Shown here: positions 8,527-15,923 of the stretch, one piece after another
How positions within the stretch are numbered: the stretch's first letter is position 1
Layout: each line of letters starts with the position of its first letter
NCBI GenBank assembly: GCA_028716525.1
Contig: JAQUPQ010000035.1
Location: 1-42,719 of the forward strand
DNA: 42,719 bases
From: Terriglobia bacterium
Lineage (GTDB): Bacteria; Acidobacteriota; Terriglobia; JAIQFV01
Direction of reading: 5' to 3'
Made by a program: the position numbers and the translations under genes
The notes under the pieces: model-generated
Database searches by the model: none
What the model was told of the DNA's origin: nothing
The model's input: only the letters and a program-made list of their open reading frames with translations

Positions 8527-9158
8527 ACTCTTGTCTCCTGAACTCCAGATTTGGAGAGGACGTCTGCATCCAGCGGGCAAATTCCATCTCCCAAGTTCTG
8601 CGCCACCCAGGCCGGACCACGATGAAGGTTGCTCTTTGCCTCGTGACTTGTCGCAACATAAGAGGCTGGCGGTCCGGCTAAATCTTTCCGCGAGCGGTTC
8701 AGGTTTTCCGCCGCCCATCCAACTGGATTTATTTTCAAAACTACCAGTTAGCGGGGATGCCTCTCCAAAAAGGGTGGTTGCCAGCAAGGTGTGATTCAGC
8801 CTGCCGAAATCTCGTCTTCACTTGCCAAGAGGAATGCATATTCAAAGAGTTATCGTGTGGATAACAGCATTGAAATAGTTTGTCTTTTCTGCAAGAAAAT
8901 ACGCTTCCTGAAGACATCAACCACAAAAGAATTTCGGTAGTGACTCATTTTGAATGGGGTGGCGCACACATGCGCTCCAGGCATGTGTGCGGAGTCCCCC
9001 TTGTTGATGTACGCACACATCGTCCGCCACGGCGGCCGATGTATGCGCCACCCAGAGGTGAAAAAGAATTCAGAATGAGTCACTACCAGAATTTCGATCA
9101 AATTCGAGATTTCGAGGGGTGTGATAGGATAGCGGCTTGTCTTTTGAGGGCGATTTTC
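8527..9158. other. Divergent spacer holding a MITE insertion
   Basis: This spacer lies between the minus-strand secreted protein and the ThDP enzyme genes. 8527-8927 shows no gene. It holds an imperfect operator-like palindrome, GTTATC GTGTG GATAAC (8849-8865), which includes one DnaA-box-like 9-mer on the minus strand. 8928-9096 is the mobile element with its target duplication. 9097-9158 is the leader of the next gene. Confidence 0.6.
8937..9087. mobile_element. MITE-like non-autonomous element, copy 1
   Basis: This 151-bp element has terminal inverted repeats: GTAGTGACTCATTTTGAAT at the left, matching the reverse complement of the right end (GTAGTGACTCATTCTGAAT) at 18 of 19 positions. It is flanked by a perfect 9-bp direct repeat, AGAATTTCG (8928-8936 and 9088-9096), the mark of a transposition event. 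Inside are a 10-bp stem (GCACACATGC/GCATGTGTGC, loop GCTCCAG) and further complementary GTGGCGCA/TGCGCCAC blocks, so one strand can fold over most of its length. It encodes no transposase. A second copy at 24497-24646 is ~97% identical. A 9-bp duplication is typical of several DDE families (for example IS1, IS4/Tn5-like and some IS5-group elements); the helper is not in this window. Confidence 0.88.
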
Positions 9159-9704
9159 ATGATTTCTGCGCAACGATTGCTGGAGGAACTAAAGCGTCGC
9201 GGTGTGACCCACCTGGTCGGACTTCCCGACAATTCTTCGGCTCCGCTTTTCTCTTTGTTACAGGGAAACGGTGACGTTCGATTGATCGCGGTGACGCGTG
9301 AAGGGGAGGCCTTCGCCTTGGCGGCCGGATTGTGGATGGGAGGGAAAACACCGGCCTTGCTGATTCAGAACACCGGTCTTTTGGAAAGCGGCGATGCCCT
9401 TCGCGGAACTGTTTCCCGCATGAGAATTCCCTTGCTGTGCCTGATTACGTACCGCGGTTTCAAGAGCCTGAAATCGACCTCCAGCGAATCTGCGGAGATG
9501 CAGCCGCCTTTTTCCCCGAATCTCTTGAGTCGGCCGGACGTGGATTCAACCGCCCTGGTCACCGAACCGACGTTGCGAGCTTGGGGAATTCCATATTTCT
9601 TTCTGAAGGATGACCAAGGTCTGGCCGGGTTGGACGAAGCGGTTGAAGAAGCCGAACGTTTGTCTCATCCCGTGGCGGTGCTGATTACCGAGGGAATGAA
9701 ATGA
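9159..9704 (+). CDS. Thiamine-diphosphate decarboxylase, alpha (PYR-type) subunit
   Basis: 181 aa from the ATG at 9159. GAGGG at 9146-9150 gives good Shine-Dalgarno spacing, and the longer open frame upstream would read through the MITE, so it is rejected. The sequence matches the N-terminal pyrimidine-binding half of ThDP decarboxylases: LVGLPDNSSAPLFSLL, VTREGEAFALAAGLWMGGK (the Glu of REGEA is the conserved cofactor-activating glutamate), LLIQNTGLLESGDALRG. Size and split arrangement resemble sulfopyruvate decarboxylase ComD and the N-terminal part of phosphonopyruvate decarboxylase. The partner subunit starts 43 bp downstream. No PEP mutase or coenzyme M genes are nearby, so the 2-oxoacid substrate is unknown. 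The MITE ends 71 bp before the start codon. Confidence 0.82.
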   Translation: MISAQRLLEELKRRGVTHLVGLPDNSSAPLFSLLQGNGDVRLIAVTREGEAFALAAGLWMGGKTPALLIQNTGLLESGDALRGTVSRMRIPLLCLITYRGFKSLKSTSSESAEMQPPFSPNLLSRPDVDSTALVTEPTLRAWGIPYFFLKDDQGLAGLDEAVEEAERLSHPVAVLITEGMK

Positions 9705-9747
9705 GTCCCTCATTTAAAATTTCGTATGGAGATATTTTGATCAAATC

Positions 9748-10371
9748 ATGCTGACGAAAGAACAGCTTCTGTTACCGCTCAGTCGAAATCGTGGTGACGC
9801 GATCGTCGTGACCACCATGGGAGTGGTCCGCCCGTGGGGGAAGATTTCACACTCCGACTTGGATTTTGCTTCCGCCGACAGTGCCATGGGACACGCTGCG
9901 GATTTGGCCTTGGGAATTGCCTTGGCTCAGCCGCAACGAAAAGTCATCTGCCTGAATGGCGACGGCAGCATGCTGATGTCCTTGGGAACTTTGGTGACCA
10001 TCGTCGGGAGCGGCGTTTCCAATCTGATCTTGTTCGTGATCCAAAATGGAACTTATGAAATCACGGGCAATCAATCCATCCCCGCCGGTGAGCATATCGA
10101 TTTTTTGATGATGGCTCGAGCCGCAGGCTTCCAGCGACTGTACCGATTCAACGAACCGACCGAATTCACCGGTCAGTTGCCTGAAATTCTTTCCGGGAAG
10201 GGGCCGGTGTTTGTTCTTGTCCACATCAAGCCTGGGACGGAAGGCCCCATCCGCCGCCACGAGGAAGAGGAGTCGCAATATCTGAAGGTCTCACTTGCAG
10301 AGTCTTGTCATCGCATGCGAAAAGTTCTGAGCGGCTCTGATGTTGCTTCGGATTTATTGACGAAGATTTAA
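9748..10371 (+). CDS. Thiamine-diphosphate decarboxylase, beta (PP-type) subunit
   Basis: 207 aa; the cofactor diphosphate-binding half. The metal/diphosphate motif GDGS at ~71-74 is followed by Asn100 in IQNGTYEITGNQ, about the 26-residue spacing typical of this motif. SADSAMGHAADLALGIALA (~42-60) and the C-terminal GPVFVLVHIKPGTEGPI agree with the ComE/phosphonopyruvate decarboxylase C-terminal half. It should form a heteromer with the product of 9159-9704. The nearest GGAG is 16 nt from the ATG, so translation may rely on coupling to the upstream gene. No other in-frame start fits better. The substrate is not determined. Confidence 0.82.
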   Translation: MLTKEQLLLPLSRNRGDAIVVTTMGVVRPWGKISHSDLDFASADSAMGHAADLALGIALAQPQRKVICLNGDGSMLMSLGTLVTIVGSGVSNLILFVIQNGTYEITGNQSIPAGEHIDFLMMARAAGFQRLYRFNEPTEFTGQLPEILSGKGPVFVLVHIKPGTEGPIRRHEEEESQYLKVSLAESCHRMRKVLSGSDVASDLLTKI

Positions 10372-10717
10372 GAATGGCGACATACAGTAACTCCCCTCGA
10401 ATGGCGCTCGCTTGGGTAGCCGCGGTGCGGTTTCTGCACCGCGGACCTCGAGGTGTCACTATGCTCTGTCATCTGTAGTCACGAAAAGGTGAACATTTTT
10501 CCGTCAACCTTTTCATATCTCGTTGGTGCAGATTTCTCACTCGAGGGGCTGAGCCGATTCCAGAAAGGGGCACCGCCTCGCGTCGAAAGTCATGAGGTTG
10601 ATTTTCTGAGCAATAATTTTCAATTGAAATCCTTGAAGCAGACAACCCCTATCGCCCTGAAAGCTCTCAAAACAAGGGTAATTCTCAACCGGGTAGCCCA
10701 AAGGCTGGTTTTCACAC
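10372..10717. other. Intergenic region with one strong hairpin
   Basis: 346 bp with no convincing gene. A 9-bp perfect stem (CCGCGGTGC at 10420-10428, loop GGTTTCT, GCACCGCGG at 10436-10444) lies 48 bp after the ThDP beta stop codon. There is no T-run after it, so it looks more like a REP-type palindrome than an intrinsic terminator. 10480-10717 shows nothing recognisable. Confidence 0.5.
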
Positions 10718-12718
10718 ATGAAGCTGCTACCTTGTTGCAGAAGCGTATCCAATCGACCTGCTCATGAACAGAGAAGCGCATTCTCTCCGCACGCTCTGAG
10801 ACACCATCCGATTTTCTCCGGTCTTGCTTTGTGCGTGTTGCTTCTGGGCGTCGTGGCGCCGCTCGGCGCAGGTTCCGGAACTTCAAATCCCCGGGATCTC
10901 ATTCCCTATCTCAATCAAGTGATCGAATGGTATCACCAGGCCGATGCTCAGCATCAGATGGCCGCGGAGCCAAACGATGTAATAACGGTGACCGACAATC
11001 GGCGCATTGCCGATGAAGTGGTGCGGCTGGCGTTCAACTATGCCCGGGCGGAGGTGGAAGGGGCAGCTCCCGAGGGTGCCAACGGAACTCCGGGTTCCGG
11101 TGTTGAAAATTCGCGCTATCAATCCTTGATGCAGTACTCGTCGAAGCTGGATAAGGAAGCTCAACAGGTTCAAACCGAGCTGGCGGCTCTCAAACAGAAA
11201 CTTGCGACTGCCTCCGGTTCGTCGCGAAAGGATGTGGAATCGGCCTTGGCGGAAGAGCAAAGCGAGCTGGACTTGGCCAATGCGCGGCGCGACATGCTTC
11301 ACAACATGGTGGAGTTCGTCAGCGGGTCCAGCGGCAACAGTCTGGGTGTCACCGGATTGCGCGCCCAAGTGGAAGCGTTAGCCCATTCCTTGCCGGCTTC
11401 ATTGACGGAACCGCCGCCGGCGGGCAAGAACACTTCCTCGGCGCCGGAGACATTCAGCCCCGTGCCCATCTCCGTCGGCAATAGAATTCCGCCCACCGGT
11501 CTGTGGGGATTGACGGCGGATTTGTTTGCGAACTTTCGCAATATGCGCAGGCTGGATCAGGCCACCGAGCAAACCCAGGCTTTGGCGCAGAGGTCCAAGG
11601 AATTCCGCGGTCCGCTGGTCGAGAGCTTGCGGGATTTGTCCAAGCGCGCGGATGAAATGGCGAGTCGTCCGGATTCCACCGATCCCACCGTGCTGGCCCA
11701 GCAGAAGAAGGATTTGGATGCCTTGACCCTGCAATTCAAGCAGGTGTCGGCGATGGCGTTGCCATTGAGCAAGGAGGGCATTCTGCTGGATCTTTACAGC
11801 AAGAGTCTTTCGGATTGGCGCCAGAGTTTCAAAAGCCGCTACAGTTCAGATCTGAAAAATCTCCTGGCTCGTTTGGTGTTTCTGGCTGTCATTCTGGCGG
11901 CTGTTTTGGGCGCCGCAGAACTGTGGCGCAGAACCATTATGCGGTATGTTCACGAAGCCCGCCGCCGTTATCAGTTTCTGTTGCTGAGAAAAATCGTACT
12001 GTGGTGCGCCATCGCCATCATCATTGCGTTCTCGTTTGCCAACCAGTTAGGCTCGGTGGCCACCTTTGCCGGTCTGTTGACCGCCGGAATTGCAGTGGCG
12101 CTCCAAAGTGTCATTCTCTCGGTGGCCGGCTATTTTTTCCTGATCGGAAAATACGGCATCCGAGTGGGCGACCGGGTTCAAATCTCGGGCGTCACGGGCG
12201 AGGTGCTCGACATCGGTTTGGTGCGGCTGCACCTCATGGAATTTGGTTCCGGTGGGGCAGAGAGTCCCAGCGGGCGGGTCGTTGCTTTTTCGAATTCCAT
12301 CGTGTTCCAACCCACCGCGGGATTGTTCAAACAAATCCCCGGAACCAGCTTTGTGTGGCATGAGGTGATGCTGACGGTGTCGCCGGACAGCGATTTTCGC
12401 GCCGTCGAGAAACGCATGCTCAATGCCGTGCAAGCCGTCTATGCCGATTACCACGACAATATGGAGCAACAACGGCGGCAGCTGGAGCGCGTATTGCGAT
12501 TCTCGCCTGTGGATGCCCTGCAGCCCAAAAGCCGGCTGCGATTCACGCCCGGCGGAGTGGAGGTAGCCATTCAATATCCAGTCGACCTTGCCAACGCCGG
12601 TGAAATCGATGATCGGGTGACACGGGAGCTGTTGAATGCCCTCGGCCAAAAGCCGCGGCTGAATCTGGTGGGCTCGGGCGCCCCGACCGTTGTTTTAAAA
12701 ACCGACCTGGCTTCTTGA
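10718..12718 (+). CDS. MscS-family mechanosensitive ion channel, large form
   Basis: 666 aa. A hydrophobic N-terminal segment (~31-50) is followed by a long extracytoplasmic region (~55-380) rich in Gln/Glu/Lys/Ala with coiled-coil character. Several membrane helices then lead into the MscS core: pore helix TFAGLLTAGIAVALQSVILS (~447-466), KYGIRVGDRVQISGVTGEVLDIG (beta domain) and a cytoplasmic domain to the end. The core is the small-channel pore that opens on membrane tension in hypo-osmotic shock; the long N-terminal part is like that of the larger MscK/MscM relatives. The ATG at 10718 has only a weak AAAGG 13 nt away, so the true start could be slightly different. It appears to be a single-gene unit. 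Confidence 0.88.
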   Translation: MKLLPCCRSVSNRPAHEQRSAFSPHALRHHPIFSGLALCVLLLGVVAPLGAGSGTSNPRDLIPYLNQVIEWYHQADAQHQMAAEPNDVITVTDNRRIADEVVRLAFNYARAEVEGAAPEGANGTPGSGVENSRYQSLMQYSSKLDKEAQQVQTELAALKQKLATASGSSRKDVESALAEEQSELDLANARRDMLHNMVEFVSGSSGNSLGVTGLRAQVEALAHSLPASLTEPPPAGKNTSSAPETFSPVPISVGNRIPPTGLWGLTADLFANFRNMRRLDQATEQTQALAQRSKEFRGPLVESLRDLSKRADEMASRPDSTDPTVLAQQKKDLDALTLQFKQVSAMALPLSKEGILLDLYSKSLSDWRQSFKSRYSSDLKNLLARLVFLAVILAAVLGAAELWRRTIMRYVHEARRRYQFLLLRKIVLWCAIAIIIAFSFANQLGSVATFAGLLTAGIAVALQSVILSVAGYFFLIGKYGIRVGDRVQISGVTGEVLDIGLVRLHLMEFGSGGAESPSGRVVAFSNSIVFQPTAGLFKQIPGTSFVWHEVMLTVSPDSDFRAVEKRMLNAVQAVYADYHDNMEQQRRQLERVLRFSPVDALQPKSRLRFTPGGVEVAIQYPVDLANAGEIDDRVTRELLNALGQKPRLNLVGSGAPTVVLKTDLAS

Positions 12719-12880
12719 TGCCGGTGAGGATTCATTTTTGAGAAACGCGAGAAGCCGATGCCTGTGGCAGGAGTTGATGGCCTTCCGGACGTTTCTTGAA
12801 TGAAAGGAATGGTTCGAAGTTTTGCTTCCAACCGCCCCGGCAAAGACCCGGAGGAAGGATTGTCGGGAGAGGATTTCGGG

Positions 12881-12909
12881 TTGGGATTGGCGCTCAATCG
12901 AACTATAAT
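12881..12909 (+). promoter_or_regulatory. Strong sigma70-type promoter for the ABC transporter operon
   Basis: -35 TTGGGA (4/6) at 12881-12886, a 17-bp spacer, and a perfect -10 TATAAT at 12904-12909. Transcription would start at about 12916. An ATG at 12915 would then not be on the mRNA in full, which favours a downstream start (12969). Confidence 0.65.
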
Positions 12910-12968
12910 AGCCCATGCCCCAAATTATGGCCGGAGCCGCCCGCGACGGGCGCTCTGGAAGATTGCGG

Positions 12969-14759
12969 ATGACGCATCTGCTGCGTCCCTATTGGACCGC
13001 GTTGACCATTGCGTTAATGGCCGTGCTGGGAGAGACGCTGACAGATGTTCTGGAACCCTGGCCCATCAAGGTGGTCATCGATCACCTTCTACAGACCAAG
13101 AGGATGACGCCTTGGCTTGACCGCACCGTCGCCGACTGGTTTGGCCAGGGCAAAATCGCGGTCCTGAATTTTGCCGTGGCCGCAGTGGCCGTCATTGCGG
13201 TCGTGGGGGCCATCTCCTCCTATCTCGAAAAATATCTCACCACCAGCGTGGGCCAGTATGTGGCCCACGATTTGCGACGCACGCTCTATCATCACATCCA
13301 ACGGCTCTCCCTCTCGGAACACGATGAAGCGCGCACCGGCGATTTGATTACCCGCGTCACCAGCGACATTGACGCCGTCCAGGATTTCATCACCTCGGCG
13401 TTGCTGGGGCTGTTGGTGAATGTGTTGACCATTGTGGGGATGATCGGCGTGATGGCCTACGTCAATTGGCGATTCACCTTGATCGCGCTCTCCATTGTGC
13501 CGTTGCTCTTCCTGGTGGTGTATTCCTTCACACTGCGCATCAAAAAAGTCTCGCGGGCCGTCCGGAAAAAACAAAGCGAGCTGGTGTCCGTGGTGCAGGA
13601 GGTGTTGACCTCGATTCGCGTGGTGCAGGCCTTTGCGCGGGAAGATTACGAACAGCAACGTTTTGAATCGCAGAGTTTGGAGAGTGTTGAAATGGCGCTG
13701 CGCGCCCGCAGTCTGAAAGCCAAGTTGGTGCCGACCGTCGAAGTGATCGTGGCCGTGGGAACATGCCTGGTCCTGGGTGTGGGGGCCAGGTTGGCGTTGG
13801 CGGGCCAACTCAGCGCCGGGGTGTTGGTAGTGTTCTTGCTGTATCTCGGGAAGATGTACAAACCCATGCGCGACCTCTCAAGAACCATGGACACCGTATC
13901 CAAAGCCATGGTCGGGTATGAACGCATCCAGGAGGTGTTGGAGATCGAGAGCCGGGTGCATGATTTGCCCCGGGCCCGGCCGGCGAGCCGATTTCGCGGG
14001 CTCATTGAGTTCGAGCGGGTGAATTTCAGTTACGACAGCGGACCTCTCATTCTCAAGAACATCAGCTTCAAGATCGAACCGGGGCAGGTGGCCGCCTTTG
14101 TCGGCCCTTCGGGGACAGGAAAGACCACCATCATCAGTTTGATGGCGCGGTTTTATGATCCGCAGTCCGGGCGCGTTTCCATCGACGGGCGGGACGTGCG
14201 CCAGTACACCTTGAAGTCTCTGCGCGAACAAATCAGTTTTGTGCTTCAAGAAACATTGTTATTCCGCGCCTCCGTCTGGGAAAATATTGCCTACGGAAAA
14301 CCCGACGCCACCATGAGTCAAATCATCCGCGCGGCGGAATTGGCCAACGCCCACGAGTTCATCGAGAAAATGCCGAACGGCTACGGAACGATGGTGGGAG
14401 AGCGAGGCATCACGTTGTCCGGCGGGCAACGCCAGCGCATTGCCGTGGCCCGCGCGATTGTCCGGAATTCACCCCTCTTGATTCTCGACGAGCCGACCAC
14501 CGGCCTCGACGCGGCCTCGGAACTCAGTGTCATTGAGGCGCTGAATCGCTTGATGGAAGGGAAGACCTGCATCTTGGTGGCGCATCACCGGGCAACGATT
14601 AGCCACGCGGATGTCATCTTTGTAGTAAAGGATACGGAATTGGTGGAGCAAGGAACTCACGAGAGCCTGCTGGCCACCGGCGGACTGTACGCTGAGATGT
14701 ACGCGCTTCAAACGGCCCCTGCGGCCGGAGGCGCGATCCATTCCCCCGGCGGTCAGTAA
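12969..14759 (+). CDS. ABC exporter, fused permease and ATPase (type IV/MsbA-like)
   Basis: 596 aa from the ATG at 12969. I prefer this over in-frame ATGs at 12915 and 12927 because the promoter's predicted start is ~12916 and GGAAG stands 7 nt before 12969. The N-terminal half holds six membrane helices of the exporter type (DVLEPWPIKVVIDHLL, then the AVIAVVGAISSYLEKYLTTS region, to ~330). The nucleotide-binding domain carries Walker A GPSGTGKTT (~378), Q-loop VLQETLLF, signature LSGGQ (~483), Walker B LLILDEP (~502), D-loop GLDA and switch His in VAHH (~537). It works as a homodimer or heterodimer; no partner half-transporter is next to it. Substrate is unknown; lipid, peptide or drug export are typical. 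It heads a five-gene run of envelope proteins, with 29 bp to the next gene. Confidence 0.92.
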   Translation: MTHLLRPYWTALTIALMAVLGETLTDVLEPWPIKVVIDHLLQTKRMTPWLDRTVADWFGQGKIAVLNFAVAAVAVIAVVGAISSYLEKYLTTSVGQYVAHDLRRTLYHHIQRLSLSEHDEARTGDLITRVTSDIDAVQDFITSALLGLLVNVLTIVGMIGVMAYVNWRFTLIALSIVPLLFLVVYSFTLRIKKVSRAVRKKQSELVSVVQEVLTSIRVVQAFAREDYEQQRFESQSLESVEMALRARSLKAKLVPTVEVIVAVGTCLVLGVGARLALAGQLSAGVLVVFLLYLGKMYKPMRDLSRTMDTVSKAMVGYERIQEVLEIESRVHDLPRARPASRFRGLIEFERVNFSYDSGPLILKNISFKIEPGQVAAFVGPSGTGKTTIISLMARFYDPQSGRVSIDGRDVRQYTLKSLREQISFVLQETLLFRASVWENIAYGKPDATMSQIIRAAELANAHEFIEKMPNGYGTMVGERGITLSGGQRQRIAVARAIVRNSPLLILDEPTTGLDAASELSVIEALNRLMEGKTCILVAHHRATISHADVIFVVKDTELVEQGTHESLLATGGLYAEMYALQTAPAAGGAIHSPGGQ

Positions 14760-14788
14760 GCGTTTCCCCGTGAAGCAAGGAGAGACTT

Positions 14789-15805
14789 ATGAAACGGAAT
14801 CGAATGGTGTTGTGTACAGGTCTTTTCCTCCTTTTGCTGCTGGTGTCGGTTTCTGTGCCAGCGCAACACCCCCGCAAAACGGAGCGAAAACGCGCCCGCC
14901 GAACGACGCAGCAGGCCTTGATGTGGCGCGATCCTGGAGACGTGGCTGCATTGAATACGTTTTATGGAGCCGGCGGAGAGGCGCATGCGCCTAATCCGCA
15001 TGGTCATTTCACTTTCATTAAGGAAGACATGAACGGCACCAGCCCGAAATTTTATGTGGAGGACGAACAGGGCGTGCGCTGGATCGCGAAAATGGGCCAG
15101 GAGCCCGAAGCGGAAACCGCCGCCACGCGCTTGCTGTGGGCGGCCGGCTATTTTGTGGATGAAGACTATTACTTGGACTACCTCGAAGTGCGGGGCATTT
15201 CGAAGTTGAAACGCGGTCAGGAATTCATCAGCGACGACGGCATCGCACATCACGTGCGCTTGAAGCGGAAGCCCAAGGAAGTCAAAACCGTCGGCGAGTG
15301 GAGCTGGTTCCACAATCCGTTTGTCGGCACCCGGGAGTTTAACGGTCTTCGCATCATGATGGCCCTCATCAACAACTGGGATCTCGCCAACAATAACACG
15401 GCCATTTATTCCGTCGACGGTGAGCAGCATTATCTCGTCAAAGACGTGGGTGCCAGCTTCGGCAATACCGGAAACAGTCTTACGCGCTCCAAGGGAGTGC
15501 TGAAGGATTATGCCAACTCAAAATTCATCGATAGTGTGAACGGCAACACGGTGAATTTTGTGATGCATAGTCGGCCGTTCGTGCTTTCCGTCGTGAACAC
15601 GCCCAACTACGTGCGGCGAACCCGCTGGGAGGACATTGCCAAGAATATCCCTCGGGCCGATGCCCGCTGGTTGGGAGCCCGATTGGCACAGCTCTCCGAC
15701 GACCAGATCCGCGATTGCTTCCGGGCAGCCGGATATTCCCCGGATGAGGTGGAAGGATATACGATGGTTGTGAAACAGAGAATTGCCCAGCTGAACGAGC
15801 TGTGA
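14789..15805 (+). CDS. Secreted kinase-fold-like protein of unknown substrate
   Basis: 338 aa; AAGGAG lies 6 nt before the ATG. Residues 1-26 are a signal peptide (MKRNRMVLCTGLFLLLLLVS, then VSVPAQ), followed by a basic stretch. The body has the layout of an atypical kinase lobe pair. WIAKMGQEPEAETAATRLLW (~98-117) has a Lys followed by acidic residues on a helix, then AGYFVDEDY. NNWDLANNNTAIYS (~195-208) resembles a catalytic loop with Asp198 and Asn202/203. LVKDVGASFG (~216-225) resembles a metal-binding DxG loop with Asp219. HipA-like and FAM20C-like kinases share this order. That reading is mine, from motifs only; the family could equally be a catalytically dead scaffold. It sits between an ABC exporter and a PLD-like protein. 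Confidence 0.7.
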   Translation: MKRNRMVLCTGLFLLLLLVSVSVPAQHPRKTERKRARRTTQQALMWRDPGDVAALNTFYGAGGEAHAPNPHGHFTFIKEDMNGTSPKFYVEDEQGVRWIAKMGQEPEAETAATRLLWAAGYFVDEDYYLDYLEVRGISKLKRGQEFISDDGIAHHVRLKRKPKEVKTVGEWSWFHNPFVGTREFNGLRIMMALINNWDLANNNTAIYSVDGEQHYLVKDVGASFGNTGNSLTRSKGVLKDYANSKFIDSVNGNTVNFVMHSRPFVLSVVNTPNYVRRTRWEDIAKNIPRADARWLGARLAQLSDDQIRDCFRAAGYSPDEVEGYTMVVKQRIAQLNEL

Positions 15806-15923
15806 GCTTGAATCTGACTTTTATGGATCGGGCATCGGTCATTGGACTCCCCGATTCGAGGGATTCGGACGAGGACGCGGGAAGAGTGTTCCTTCCCGGA
15901 AAATTCGATTGGGGAGATCCCCT

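Noticed and set aside
8849-8865. DnaA-box-like 9-mer in a GTTATC/GATAAC palindrome, possible replication origin
   Set aside because: A single box, no AT-rich unwinding region, and no dnaA, dnaN or other origin genes nearby. At most an operator.
8880-9158. Open frame extending the ThDP alpha subunit upstream to 8880
   Set aside because: It reads straight through the MITE and its target duplication; the ATG at 9159 has a proper ribosome site and matches the domain start.
10420-10444. CCGCGGTGC/GCACCGCGG hairpin as terminator of the ThDP operon
   Set aside because: No T-run follows on either strand; kept only as a palindrome note.
10453-10767. 104-codon + strand ORF upstream of and overlapping the MscS gene
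   Set aside because: No domain, no ribosome site, composition unlike the genes; it overlaps the better supported MscS frame.
12915-12968. Upstream ATG starts for the ABC exporter
   Set aside because: The predicted transcription start (~12916) leaves no leader, and 12969 has a better placed ribosome site. Not fully excluded.
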